Below, piece after piece: positions 53,641 to 64,000 of a DNA stretch of 64,000 nt. This stretch comes from Cycas panzhihuaensis (taxonomy: Eukaryota > Cycadophyta): positions 124,441,741 through 124,505,740 of the forward strand of contig CM041465.1 of the NCBI GenBank assembly GCA_023213395.1, in the 5' to 3' direction. Both the position numbers and the translations under genes were made by a program. Positions within the stretch are counted from its first letter, which is position 1, and every line of letters begins with the position of its first letter. Below the pieces are notes generated by a model. It had not been told where the DNA came from, did not search any database, and saw nothing but the letters and a program-made list of their open reading frames with translations.

Positions 53641-54565
53641 CTTGCTGCTGCTCCTCCATCCATTCCCATTCGATATTCTTTTTCAACAATTCTTCTAGGG
53701 GTCCTAATATGTATGCATATCCTCTGATGAATTTTCTATAATAGCCTGTCAATCCCAAGAAACCTTTCAGTTGTCTCCTCGTAAGTGGCATAGGGAAATG
53801 TAAAATCGCAGATACCTTGGTTGGATCTATCAGCAATCCTTCTTTGCTGACAATGTGCCCCAATAGATTTCCAAAGGGTACCAGGAAGGTACATTTTTCT
53901 GGGTTCAAACACAACTTGTTTTCTCGGCATGTTTATAACATTTCCCTCAAGTTTTCCATGTGATCTTTCATTAATCCGTATAGCATCCAATCGTCTAAGA
54001 ATACAGCCACTTTTTCCCCAATAAATTTCTGAAATATGTTAATCACGATTCTCTGGAATGTAGCCGGTGTATTCGTAAGACCGAATGGCATTACTTTATA
54101 AGCATAAGTTCCCCATTCTGTCACGAATGTGGTCTTTGCTTGATCTTCTAGGGCAATCTGCACTTGATTGTATCCATTAAATCCGTCGGTGAAGGAATAT
54201 ATCTCATTTCCTCCCACTACTTCCAAAATGTCTTCTGTAAATGGTAACGGAAAGGGATCCTTTTTTGTTACCTTGTTTAATTGTCTGTAATCCACACAGA
54301 CACATATTTTCCCATTCTTTTTGGGAACTACCACTACAGGACTCACCCAGTCACTGTAGTCAATCCCATAAATGTATCCTGCTTCCAGCATCTTATCTAA
54401 TTCTGCTTTCACCTTTTCCTTGTATTTGGGATTCATTCGGTATGGCCTTTGCTTCATTGGTTTTGCGTCTTCTACCAAATCAATATGATGCATTCCTATT
54501 TCCGGAGGAATGCCTTTTAGGTCCTTATGTGACCATGCGAATACATCGCGGAATTCCTCAAACAA
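53641..54565 (-). pseudogene. pol: T3 reverse transcriptase
   Basis: FEEFRDVFAWSHKDLKGIP, AELDKMLEAGYIYGIDYSDW, VSPVVVVPKKNGKICVCVD, DPFPLPFTEDILE, FTDGFNGYNQVQIALEDQAK, MPFGLTNTPATFQR and VAVFLDDWMLYG, with an intact FLDD catalytic box. A TAA at about 53931 stands where T1 has a CAA codon. Ends in LTGYYRKFIRGYAYILGP. Confidence 0.95.
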
Positions 54566-55231
54566 CTGCTAAGCTTTCGCTACTATTTGATTATCCCAAT
54601 AATTTCCGATTCGTATTAGTTTGGGATCGTCTTTGCTGCTGACATTGATCTCGATAGTTTTTAACTTGGTTACTTCAACATCTTCCTTATTTCCAGTTTT
54701 GTGCCCCCGGGTATCCTCTATTTTTCTTTCTCCAACATTAATTTCTATGAATTCTACAGGATAATTCATAATTTCTTCTTCCTCGCCATGTATTGATTCT
54801 TCTTCTTCTTTATTTGTAATTCCTTGCTCTAAATTTACGCTCATTCTTCTAATATTCTTCAAGATTTTATCTATATTTTTGTTTTCTGATGTATGCATAA
54901 AGGTTTTTACAAAGGATTCCTTCAAGTTTCCCCAAGTCACATCCAAACTTTGTTCCTTTCCCAAGAACCAATCCTTTGCTACCCGTCCCAGGGTGTGGTA
55001 GAAGTAGTTGGGTCGGATCTTTTTGGGTATACTTAGGGATATCCATTTCTATTTACACTTTTGTATATGCTCACTAGGGTTTTGACCTATATGGAATAAC
55101 AGAATGTCCCAATGTTTTGGATGGTTGAATCGAATTCGAAACGTTGTTTGCAACTCCTTCCAATTTTTGAGAATGGTTTGGTGGGCTAGGTACCAATACC
55201 AAGCCGTTCCCCGTAAGGTAAGTACTAGGTC
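54566..55231 (-). pseudogene. T3 two Gag-like modules between protease linker and RT
   Basis: First module (about 55229-55050): LTLRGTAWYWYLAHQT, NWKELQTTFRIRFNHP, LLFHIGQNPSEHIQKC. Second (about 55030-54850): YFYHTLGRVAKDWFLGKEQS, TWGNLKESFVKTFMHTSE. Both follow the Retrotrans_gag pattern seen in the true Gag of T3/T2 (TLRGVPLAWYKE, WGKIKKAFEERF). A Glu-rich tail leads to RT. Frame is continuous from protease to RT except for point stops (TAA near 55229, TAG near 55045, TAG at 54566-54568). Confidence 0.65.
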
Positions 55232-55879
55232 TTATTGCCATTGGTTTTTATCCCAATTCCTGTGTTCCAGCCAGTATTCAATACAGTGGGTTAGATGGGT
55301 AGTCCCAGATAACTGTTCTCCATAGAAAGGCTTAACGTGATTCCCAATATAAGTTTCATAATTTGTTTCTTTTGGGATAGTTATTCTACTGTCTAGACCA
55401 GAGTCTCTAAAAGTATTTACCACCGATTCTCCTTCCAATTCCCTAGATTTGGCGCCAATCGTTGGAAGAGACCGGTTGCTGGGTGGGTATACTTCTAAAG
55501 AAGAGGAGGAAGGAATGTTACTTCCTTCCCCAGGTTGTAATAACGGGGGGGATAGGGAATCTACCTCAGGACCCACGCCTGATGTAGAAGGAAGGTCAGG
55601 GTTACTATTAGCTACTATAAAACTATGAAAAATACTAGGTATACTAGGGGGTTTTTGGTCTAGTTTAGTGTTATCCATTGAACTATCATTAGTCATTATA
55701 TATTCAAAAGAATCTAAATTATCATTAATGTTCTCAGTTACACATTTAGACAATAAATTACATCTATAAGAGGAAGAATTTACTTCATAGGCATCTTGTA
55801 ACCAATAGTCCACAAATCTCATTCCATTTTCTTCGTCGGAAGAGTTGTATATTTCTCCAAAATATGTCGGTTCTTCTTC
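55232..55879 (-). pseudogene. pol: T3 protease-RT linker
   Basis: Ser/Pro/Asn-rich, low-complexity translation beginning RFVDYWLQDAYEVNSSS and ending HVKPFYGEQLSGTTHLTHC and EYWLEHRNW. No enzyme motif; a disordered spacer. The VKPFYGE block is the last part kept in T2 before its deletion. Confidence 0.8.
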
Positions 55880-56875
55880 CTAGTGATCGATCAATTTGGT
55901 GGGTTCCTCAGTAGTATGATAGAGATTCTCTTCATCGAGCGAAGAGGCTGTTGTTTCACTTACGGCAGTCGTACTGGATCCCTCATCTGGTATCATCTCA
56001 ATGGAGCTCCTTCCCAACATTGGTAATATCACTTTATTCCCATTATCCGATAAAGTGAAAGTCACATTCTTCCAGTTTTGGAGGCACTGGGTCTTGTATA
56101 GCCAAGGTCTCCCCAATAATGCTGGATAGGGTGTTGCCTCTTTTTCTGTTTCTACAATGGTAAAGTCAATCTTTATTGTAATTCCTGCCACATCCACCTT
56201 GATGTCGGCTAATCTTCCCACCGGTCGCACTAATAATTCGTTGGCCAACTTCAACGAATATGTTGCTGCTTCTAATTTTGGGCTTCCCAATTTTCGCCAT
56301 GTCGAAGTAGGTAATACGTTGATGGCTGCGCCTCCATCAACAATCACTTTTGGGAATGTTTCTCCCAATACCACCATTGTCACCATAGGATCCATGTTAA
56401 ATGATGGCATCACTTTCTTTAAATTTTTCGTAATTCTACGTTGTAATATCCCTCCTTTAATCCAATCAATTACTTGGCATAGGGGAATAGTTAATTGTAG
56501 TTGTTTTACCAAGTTCTCCATTAGCAACAACATTCTTGGAATGTCCTCAGCCGGTAATCCTTTGAATAATTCTTCTATTTGTACCATTTGAGGCTGTACC
56601 TTTGGTTCTTCTGGTACGTTATCTTTCTCTTTTTGCTTGTTTTTTCGTACGTATACATATTTGGTTTCTGGCTTCCCCATTGATAATGCACTTTCTTCTT
56701 GAACTAAGCCCTCCAACATTTGTTTCGCTTGTTTAAACCGATTTATTTCTGTCTGTGGATTCGGATATCCTCCGTTTTCTTTCTCCTTTTGTTTGTTTTG
56801 GAGTTTCACATTTTTGCTTTCCGGTATAATCGTCATTAAGTTAGTGGCTTTAGCTTTCCCCTTCTGATCCCTCAT
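55880..56875 (-). pseudogene. pol: T3 protease with N-terminal extension
   Basis: 332 codons without a stop. N-terminal part: LMTIIPESKNVKLQNKQKEK, IEELFKGLPAEDIPRMLLLM. Active site KVIVDGGAAINVLPTSTW, a D-G-G variant of the aspartic protease triad, at about residue 178 (near 56335). Then LEAATYSLKLANELLVRPVG, VETEKEATPYPALLGRPWLY and LPMLGRSSIEMIP. Ends at a TAG inside an acidic segment that continues in frame into the linker. Confidence 0.92.
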
Positions 56876-58635
56876 CTTATGTTCACTTGGTCCGCAGTTA
56901 TTATATACGAACGGTTTTTGTTCGTATTCTCGTTTGGTTGGGCAGTCGGATTTCTAGTGTCCAAATTGTAAATAGATGAGGCATCTCCCCATTGGTTGTT
57001 TCTTCCTCGAGGGCTCCTGTGTACCCCTTGTTGTATAAACATTCCGAGGTGGGTTGCCTCCCCTTCCCCTACCTCATCCTCTGTATGCTTGTCCTCTTGG
57101 GTTGTGGAAACAGTCTTTTGTCATATGCGCATCTACATCGCATATGTGGCACCATTTATCCCTTTGGTGCAATGCGCTATTCTTAGGGTTGAGTTCACAT
57201 TCTTTCGCTGTGTGTGAATTTTCCTCACAGATATGGCACCATTTTGTCACTCTGCCTTCATGGTCTTTCTTCTTTGTCGTTTCTTCTTCTCTATTGTTTC
57301 TTAATTTCAGTCTCGCCACTTCCTTTCTTAGGGCTTCTAATTCTGATTCCTCTTCTGCTACTCCCACCTGGCAGAAGGGTCGATTATACTGATGTTGTTT
57401 AAGTTCCCTGATTTCCTCTTACAATCTCAATAAGAGGGAGTCGTGTCCTCCAGCCTATGCATCCATCTCCATCTCAAAGTCTAACGCTAAATCTTGGGCA
57501 TTTTTGAATGACTTTAACGGGTGGGCATGCATCATGGCTCTTAGTTTCTCATTCAATCCCCTAACAAAATAATTCTTCATATTGTGGTCAATGACCGTTT
57601 CATTAATCATACTGGCCGCAATAATTTCCATTTTGCTAATATAAGTTAACACTGATTCTCCTGCCCTTTGTTTGATTTCCCTAAGGGCAATTTCCACTGC
57701 TTCATTGCTTCGGAATTTTTGGAATCTTTCTTCGAAGGATTTCTTTATTTTCGCCCATGAATCATTCTTGTTTACTTCTTTGTATTATGCCAACAGTACT
57801 CCCCTTAGTGTACAGGCGAATCTGGCTTTTATCTCATCCTCATCTGTAATCTTCTTCACGTCAATCAGATTCTGAAAGAGGTATACATGTTCGGCTACAT
57901 CTGAAGTGTCGTTGAAAATCAACTTCCCAAAATCTCTATAATCATCCATCTTGGGAGATTGTAATGGTGTCCCACCTAGTGGTGATTCTTCTCTTGACTG
58001 GATTTGGTCTCTTTCCCTTCACTCTTCTCCTTTGGAGATGTACTTGGAGTGCCTATTGCAGTATTATCCTTCCCAAATAATGGATTCTTAAATGGAGTTT
58101 TAATATGTATAGGTTCCACTACACCTAGCACTTGTATTGTTAATGGTGTCACTGTTATATATGATTGATCAGATCCCTTTCCTGATGAATCCTCAAAAAG
58201 CTGTCTTGTGAGTTTATTTTCCCAATATGCCAAGGGACCTTCCTCCGCCTTCTTCTCGTTGTCACTTAGGTCCTCCGAACTGTCCTCCACAGGTATACTT
58301 CCCTCTTTTATTACCGTGTCTTTATATTCTTCATCCACCTTTGGTTTTTCTTCATATTCTGGGCTAAACAGGTCATCCTTGATTGGGGCTGGTGTTAGTA
58401 CCATTCGTTCGCCATTAGTTCCCTCTCCTTGTTCTTGAGGTGTCTGAGCTCCACTTGCCTCAGATTCTTCAACGGACTGTCCCTTAGTCTCGTTGTTCTG
58501 CGAACTTAATCTCCTTGCCCTTCTGAGCTTTGACTCCTTTGACCATTGTAATGCCCTCTGTCTGCTTGTTTCTTTTCCTTTGGGTGAAGTATCCTTTTGT
58601 GGCTCCTTCACCTTTGAAGGCCTCTTAGGTGGCAT
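56876..58635 (-). pseudogene. gag: T3 gag
   Basis: Start MPPKRPSKVKEPQKDTSPKG, then a 200-residue acidic/Ser-rich disordered segment. A shift near 57976, then the capsid: MDDYRDFGKLIFNDTSD, ARFACTLRGV (stop near 57786), FEERFQKFRSNEAVEIALRE, GESVLTYISKMEIIAASM, NYFVRGLNEKLRAMMHAHPL. A Leu/Glu heptad stretch (57350-57290) and two zinc knuckles, CHICEENSHTAKEC and CHICDVDAHMTKDC (CX2CX4HX4C), follow; a third decayed one ends FGH-stop-KSDC. Confidence 0.92.
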
Positions 58636-58774
58636 TGGAAGGTCCCTAGCTATCGGAGGATTAGTTACAGCCTGCCATCACGACGACAGCCAGGGTCCTC
58701 TGCCCTTTACACATTCCTCTTTTTGAGACTCCTGGGCCCTGTCCCTCCTCAATGGACGTAGGCAACAAAACCAA
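58636..58774 (-). promoter_or_regulatory. T3 leader and PBS
   Basis: Short leader (about 140 bases). Directly after the LTR the minus strand reads TTGGTTTTGTTGCCTACG; a PBS starting TGGTTTTGTTGCC is expected. Not initiator Met; the tRNA is unassigned. Confidence 0.6.
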
Positions 58775-59596
58775 TGTTGACTTAGATTTCCCACTGCACT
58801 TGTGGGAAGGGTACACTTGTCAAGGTTGCACAGGTTATAGTCTAGTTTAGGACATAGTCAACATCATCATCCACATATATTCCACAAATTTATTAATGTT
58901 TCCACATGATTATATCACAATGGCACACAAGATGTAAATCAAAGACATATTCCACATTCAATACAAAGAGTACACAATTTCCACGTAACTTCTTATTCCA
59001 TTAAGCAATAGTTCTTTTACACAAGGTGTTGGAATGCATTCCCTATGCATTCCAGCCTTATACACTAACTCTGTCACATGCGTACCTAGGAGGTACCCAT
59101 CAAAATACACAACTTCAGGCTGCTTCCATGCGTACTGGTCTCTGTACCAATATGTACTGGTATACTTGGCTCTCACCCTAACCGAATGGTCCTTGGGAAG
59201 CCTCATAAATACGCTCCTTGGTGTCTTTTCGCTGAAGGGTTATGATTGTCTGTCATAACTATACCTTTTCAGTCAAGCGTACCTCTTCCTAACCATTGGT
59301 TAGTTTCCTTAATCGACTGTCTTAACTCATCATGCACGTTCAGACATGCGTCCGACGTCACCCTGTGCTCCCTTACATCCCGCCTTCTCATACGCATCGA
59401 TCTGCTTGCTTGCATTACGCCAGAGGTGCGTATCTCTGTTTTACCTTTGCACGCACGCACATAATGCACCTGAATGCTAGATTCTTCACTTTTCGCTGCA
59501 TACATACCTCCGTACGGTCCATACCTGCACAGTCCAAGGATACTTGGCTTCTCTCTGGTCTGCCCATAGCCCAACGTATCACATTATGCTCCAACA
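58775..59596 (-). repeat. T3 5' LTR (822 bp)
   Basis: Plus strand begins TGTTGACTTAGATTTCCC and ends GCTCCAACA; right flank TTCAC. It shows the uninterrupted copia C target CCTCATAAATACGCTCC at 59203-59219. GCGTACC motifs recur throughout. Confidence 0.96.
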
Positions 59597-59601
59597 TTCA
59601 C

Positions 59602-59662
59602 AATAATATATTAAATATTAGATATGTGAAAATATCATATATTCTAACATTCCCCCTTAATG
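59602..59662 (-). repeat. L 3' LTR, second segment, and polypurine tract
   Basis: 59602-59649 completes the L 3' LTR (ending TTCTAACA on the plus strand). The minus strand directly inside reads CATTAAGGGGGAA (59650-59662), the polypurine tract. Confidence 0.88.
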
Positions 59663-62600
59663 TTTAATGTCTTCAATTTGCAATTTTCAAGTGTTCAACC
59701 TTGGTCTTCATTCTTCATACTTTTCTTATATGTTAGAATCTGTAAAACTGTATCAAATCTGCAACAAGTTGTATCAAACTGAATTAAGTTGTATCATCTA
59801 TAACCTATAAACCTATCAATATCATACTTGTCTCCTACAAGCAATTAACTCGTAACTATCTATAGTCAATTGTGATCATTAGTGAACAACATAATCATCC
59901 AATTATAAACCTGTAAACCATCATCAATCAATCAAACAACCAATCTGAATTCATAACTTTTCTCCTCAACAACTTCATATCTTCACCTATAAAGTTGCGA
60001 TCAATCAACATTGTCAACCTATCATCTCATCAAAATAAAATGATTATTGATGTCCATATAAAACAACAACCCTCTACTGAAATACATGGGTTACCAGCAA
60101 CTACAATCGCTAGTTCTCTAGGAAGTGTTTCTTGTACATGATTCAACAACAAGCAAAATAACGCTAGCTATTTGACCAATATGTTGTACAAGAGTAGCAT
60201 GAATATTTCACCTCTTGCATATAAGAATAACAACACTTGTTGTGTTGTACAAGAGTAGTATCATTCATATCGCCTATTGCATATAAAAAAATAACTAGTG
60301 TGCTGCCTCCATCGACGTTTCTGCACACATCTTCTGTAGCTTTCATTTGGCAACCAAAAAATATTATCAACATCAACAATCAATAATCTAAATATACTAA
60401 CTACAAGAATAGGGCATACCACCTAGCCAAATCAAGTTAGTTATAACAAGGTAATGTAAACAGTGTGTTCCCATGCCTCTTGTCATACATGGCAAGTCAG
60501 ATTTTTCACTGACAAACACATATTTGATATCAATTGGACTCCTCAACAATTGATTTTGGTGCCAAGTAAACAACATGAAACTTTTCTATATCTCATAAAC
60601 AGGTGGAAATAGCATCTCATCAACAACTTTCCAACATCAAATGTAATCAAACTGGGCTCTTCATCAATAAAATTAGGTGGTGTCATCAATCATCATCAAC
60701 AATAAATCATGTGGTGATAATTGCATTTGACCAGTGTTGTACACCCACTAGATCAAATGTGTAAATTGCTAAGGGGAATTTTCTTCATGTCCAACATATA
60801 TCTCAAATACCAACAACAATTTTACTTCAAATATGTCCCACATTTTTAATTTTTTAGTCTTGAATTGTCATAAATAAGCCTTAAATATCTTCATTTTAAA
60901 CCAAACTTGCTTTTTCTTTCTTCAACAATCATCAATATGCATCATCATGTACTTGGAAGCCTTTAAAAACATCAAAATATGCCAAAATAAATCTGAAAAA
61001 ACTCAAATAATGCAATTTTAATAAAGTTAAAAACACTTTGCTCAGTTTTACCCATTAAAATCTTTGTAATCTAATTTCTAAAATATGCCTCACAACCATT
61101 CATTTTGACCATCTCGAAATTCTCTTTCCAACACAACTGACGACTCGAAAAGCGGACTCCTGGATGAAAAGTTATGCTAAAAAAACTATCAGTATGTCCT
61201 TAAAAAGTGAACACTCCCTAAGAAATGACTTTGGCCCTTTTCAACTCTGGATTATGGTTGCTTGATGAGCGCATGTGATTGTCCACTGAATAAAGGGGCC
61301 TTAAGGGTAGATTTCAAATATTATCCAATCTAATTTAAGTCAATTTTGATAATGCAAAAAAATAAAATATGACTTATTAAAATTGTATGCCCACCACTTA
61401 TCAAATTTCAAAATTCATTCCAATATAACATTTGCAAATTTTTTTATGCATTGATCAAAAATTCTTCTGTAAAATTCTGTGTAGTGACCTATAACGACTT
61501 GAAAGCAATTGAATTCTTCATAAAATTGATTGAATCCATCAAATAAGGGATCAGATATGTATGAATCTTTAATATCCTTTTCTATGATTAAAGCTTAATA
61601 GCAAATAGCAATGGCGAATGAATCACAGTTTATGCGATGGTGTCCCTATGTAGGCCAGTCGACCATGGGCTATGCAAATCAGGCAACAACGAATAACTCG
61701 TTAATTAGTATTATTTCTTCAAAGGTGTGTTTCACGTATTTTTTGTGGACAAACAATGGTGTATTCTCTAATAGCAGGCAGCACAGAATAGATTGTTGGC
61801 ATATAGCAAGCAGCACAGGGTATCAAAAGTGGATACTTCTCACACTCACACTGAGTCATCAAACAAAGCATGTGCACACAGATCTCATAAATATTCTCCA
61901 CGAGCAATCAACAAAGGTGTATGCTATATCTCCACGACCCTTAATTCCACTAATTGAATCTCAGAGATGAGGACGTCTAAACTAGTTGTGATAGTTGTCC
62001 ATCTTTGGCAATCTTTGTTGGCTATTATGTATTATCATAGGATGGGACGTCACACAGGATTGGGGATCACAATTCTATAACACGGCTACAATATTGATGC
62101 CCTAAGTTGGGTGACTTCATTAACAGGCCTTGCTACACACACAAATAAATTTCTTGCCCAAACAACATGTCTCATTATTTTGTCGTTAAATATTAATATT
62201 CTACCATAAAGATATGTATGCAAACCTTTGTTTTCATAACACACGGATCTCTAATTAACCACTCTTTTTTATGTCTGCAACACAATATTATTTCTGCCAT
62301 CAAAACCCTAGCTCTTACTGCCACAAGTTTTATTACAACAAGCCTTTCAAACCCTTGCTCATAAACCATAATCATGTCACCACGATGTATACCTTTGTCA
62401 CTAGTGCCAACATACCTCAACATTAATTTGCCATATCTCACACTGTACAAGTTTGCTACTTGTTTGGCTTATACTAATAAGTTACTGGCTTACTTTTCAC
62501 TAGTTTGCTTCTCATGTATTCATAACAATCTTCACATTCATTATTTTTGTGCTCATCTCTCAACAACAAACTACTGCAAAAATACCATTGACTGGAAGAA

Positions 62601-63138
62601 AATCCAAAAGTTAAAGTGGACAAAAAATTCCATGAATGAAAATTGGGTAAGAGAGATGTCATCAACAACACTTATCTTATCTTTGCTACTATTAATTACA
62701 ATTTGATGAGATGGCTAACCTCCACACATCTCATTTAATTCCGTACGGGGTCAACCCATATCAATGAATATAACTGGCAATAGTATCTTCTTGTCTTCAT
62801 CATATTCAATGGACTTGTTCAACTTGCATGTTTCAAATACAATATCAACATACTAAATAAATTGTCCACATAAATTAAATAATATACCCATCAATTTTGA
62901 TTTTATCATCATGTGGCTTCATCATCTATATGTAGCTTTGAATCATCTTCATTTTGCCCGAGAATCTTGGTCACATATCACTAACATGGTCAACTTTAAC
63001 TCATCAAAATTGGCTCCTGTACTGGCCCATACTAGCTTTGTAACTGACTCAATACTAGCTCATATAAGTTTCAATTTGCTTCACAAGATCTTTCACAACA
63101 TGGCTACCAACCAAGCTCTCACTATGGCTCTGATGCCA
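59663..63138 (-). other. L internal domain, non-coding
   Basis: About 3.5 kb, AT-rich, rich in CAACAA and ATCATC words, without any gag, protease, integrase, RT or RNase H motif in the six frames. Short open frames (longest about 119 codons) look like chance. Minus-strand PBS TGGCATCAGAGCC at 63126-63138 differs from the initiator-Met core by one base. The features fit a LARD mobilised by a copia element in trans. Confidence 0.8.
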
Positions 63139-63665
63139 TATTAGAATTTTTAATTGTCTAATACCATGTTAAAATGTATTCATCATACATAGTGGAAGTA
63201 TATCAATCAAGTATAATAAATTAATCATATCATGAGGAATATGAAGAATATATACACAATTCAAGTCATGTAAGATCAACATATCAAGATATATCATGAA
63301 CATCACCGTAATGAACAATGAGCATGCACCACAAGAGGCAACAAATTTATACGTGAAAAACCTAGTGTGGAAAAAAAACATGGGAGAAGGTTGGAGTTGG
63401 GAGCTTCTCTTTATGATATCCAAATGATTACACCTCTAAGTCAATCCTTCCTCTCTCAAGTTTTCAAGTGGTATGTGTACATATTTATAGATATGTCATC
63501 TCATGAATAGCCTATAATATCTCTTTAGCCTTTTTATCATCCAATAGGATTTGTGCATAAATATATGTGCTAGTCACATTTATCAATGCTTTTGTAAGTG
63601 AGACAATGTGAGTTCACAATAATACATTAAACATTAGATATGTGAAAGTATCGCATATTCCAACA
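63139..63665 (-). repeat. L 5' LTR (527 bp)
   Basis: Minus strand starts TGTTGGAATATGCGATAC and ends TCTAATA beside the PBS. Aligns with the split 3' LTR. Right flank CATTC. Confidence 0.92.
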
Positions 63666-63670
63666 CATTC

Positions 63671-64000
63671 CCCATCATTATCGTACAATTAAATTCACAA
63701 TAAGTATGCATAATTATTCATGATTGATTCATTCTTTTCTAAAAAGCATGCAAGAATAGAAAATGACAATTATTTTATAGAATCTAACAACACTAAGATC
63801 ACAGTTATGGATACTCCACAAGCAAATATCTCCTTTAGAGAGTTGGACGATGTTCAAATACACATAGAGTGGTAAGTCATGCCACTACTTCAGTCGGACT
63901 TGAACAATATATAGGTACTATTGTTTTACCTGTTGCCCCAAAATTTCTTTTACTAGTGGCAGCAATGATTGCCCTACAACCCTCCATACTAGATTTTTTT
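63671..64000. other. Unassigned right flank
   Basis: About 330 bases, AT-rich, no coding pattern or recognised repeat. It should be the continuation of the DNA left of 40930 (X tail) if CATTC is a true target duplication. The first bases (CATTCCCCATC) also resemble the polypurine side of an L-like element, so a second, partly overlapping element is an alternative. Confidence 0.4.

Larger units (their letters stand above)
41429..59596 (-). mobile_element. T3: most complete T-family element, hosting copia C
   Basis: Target duplication TTCAC (41424-41428, 59597-59601) in the 3' LTR of L. All parts are present: LTRs of about 822-827 bp, gag, protease, linker with two Gag-like modules, RT, RNase H, integrase, hairpin array, extra ORF, polypurine region. 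About 10.6 kb without copia C. From protease to integrase one frame is kept, broken mainly by point stops. Confidence 0.96.
40935..63665 (-). mobile_element. L: non-coding LTR element (LARD-like) hosting T3
   Basis: LTRs of about 542 bp (split) and 527 bp, flanked by CATTC (40930-40934 and 63666-63670). The PBS is of initiator-Met type on the minus strand and the polypurine tract abuts the 3' LTR. The internal domain (59650-63138, about 3.5 kb) has no gag or pol signature in any frame. T3 sits in the 3' LTR. Without T3 and its nested copia C, L is about 4.6 kb. Confidence 0.88.

Noticed and set aside
59663-63138. Small open frames in the L internal domain as genes
   Set aside because: Short, AT-driven, no recognised motif, and spread over both strands.
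63666-63670. Treating CATTC as proof of the L target duplication
   Set aside because: Kept as likely, but not proof: CATTCCCC beside the LTR also resembles a polypurine-side sequence, so a chance match with an adjacent element cannot be excluded.
1-64000. Host protein-coding genes, tRNA or rRNA genes
   Set aside because: Every long open frame was explained by retroelement domains or their antisense; no tRNA cloverleaf or rRNA sequence was recognised by eye. Small RNAs cannot be excluded without a covariance search.

Overview
The window is repeat-saturated nuclear DNA from a land plant with a large genome. A gymnosperm or similarly bloated genome would fit, but nothing in the sequence fixes the taxon. 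I found no host protein gene, tRNA or rRNA. Nearly every base belongs to LTR retrotransposons, mostly broken and stacked inside one another. Names used below: T1, T2, T3 are one family of Ty3/gypsy non-chromoviruses (Athila/Tat-related in RT style); R1 and R2 are chromoviruses; A, B, C, D are Ty1/copia elements; L is a non-coding (LARD-like) element; S is a solo LTR; X is an old relic.

Layout. 1-6033: 3' part of T1 (+), from a gag-like module through RT, RNase H and integrase, a hairpin-repeat array, an extra ORF and the 3' LTR. 6034-~8395: decayed gag of X (+). ~8396-~13700: chromovirus R1 (-). ~13740-23175: copia A (+), interrupted in its RT by copia D (-, 16669-21803, target duplication GCATC). 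23176-32975: chromovirus R2 (-), split by copia B (+, 23639-27908) and by solo LTR S (28495-28887, ACATC). 32976-33537 plus 40687-~40930: pol tail of X, split by T2 (-, 33538-40681, AAGTT). 40935-63665: L (-, CATTC). T3 (-, 41429-59596, TTCAC) sits in the 3' LTR of L, and copia C (+, 41862-49474, ATAAA) sits in the 3' LTR of T3. The L-T3-C stack is a three-storey nest with target duplications readable at every level.

How the parts work. Each autonomous element encodes Gag (particle), protease, reverse transcriptase/RNase H and integrase, copied from an RNA that starts and ends in the LTRs and is primed by a tRNA at the PBS. Chromoviruses carry a chromodomain after integrase; the T family does not.

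The most unusual content is in the T family. All three copies carry, between integrase and the 3' LTR, an array of about 50-70 bp units that can fold as hairpins, then a pyrimidine-rich AG site resembling a splice acceptor, then an extra ORF of about 355 codons with a conserved core and a coiled-coil-like C-terminus. T3 (and T1 as far as visible) also has two additional Gag-like modules between protease and RT. T2 has lost RT, RNase H and the integrase core but keeps gag, protease, the array and the extra ORF between LTRs with a perfect target duplication. That suggests mobilisation in trans or deletion after insertion.
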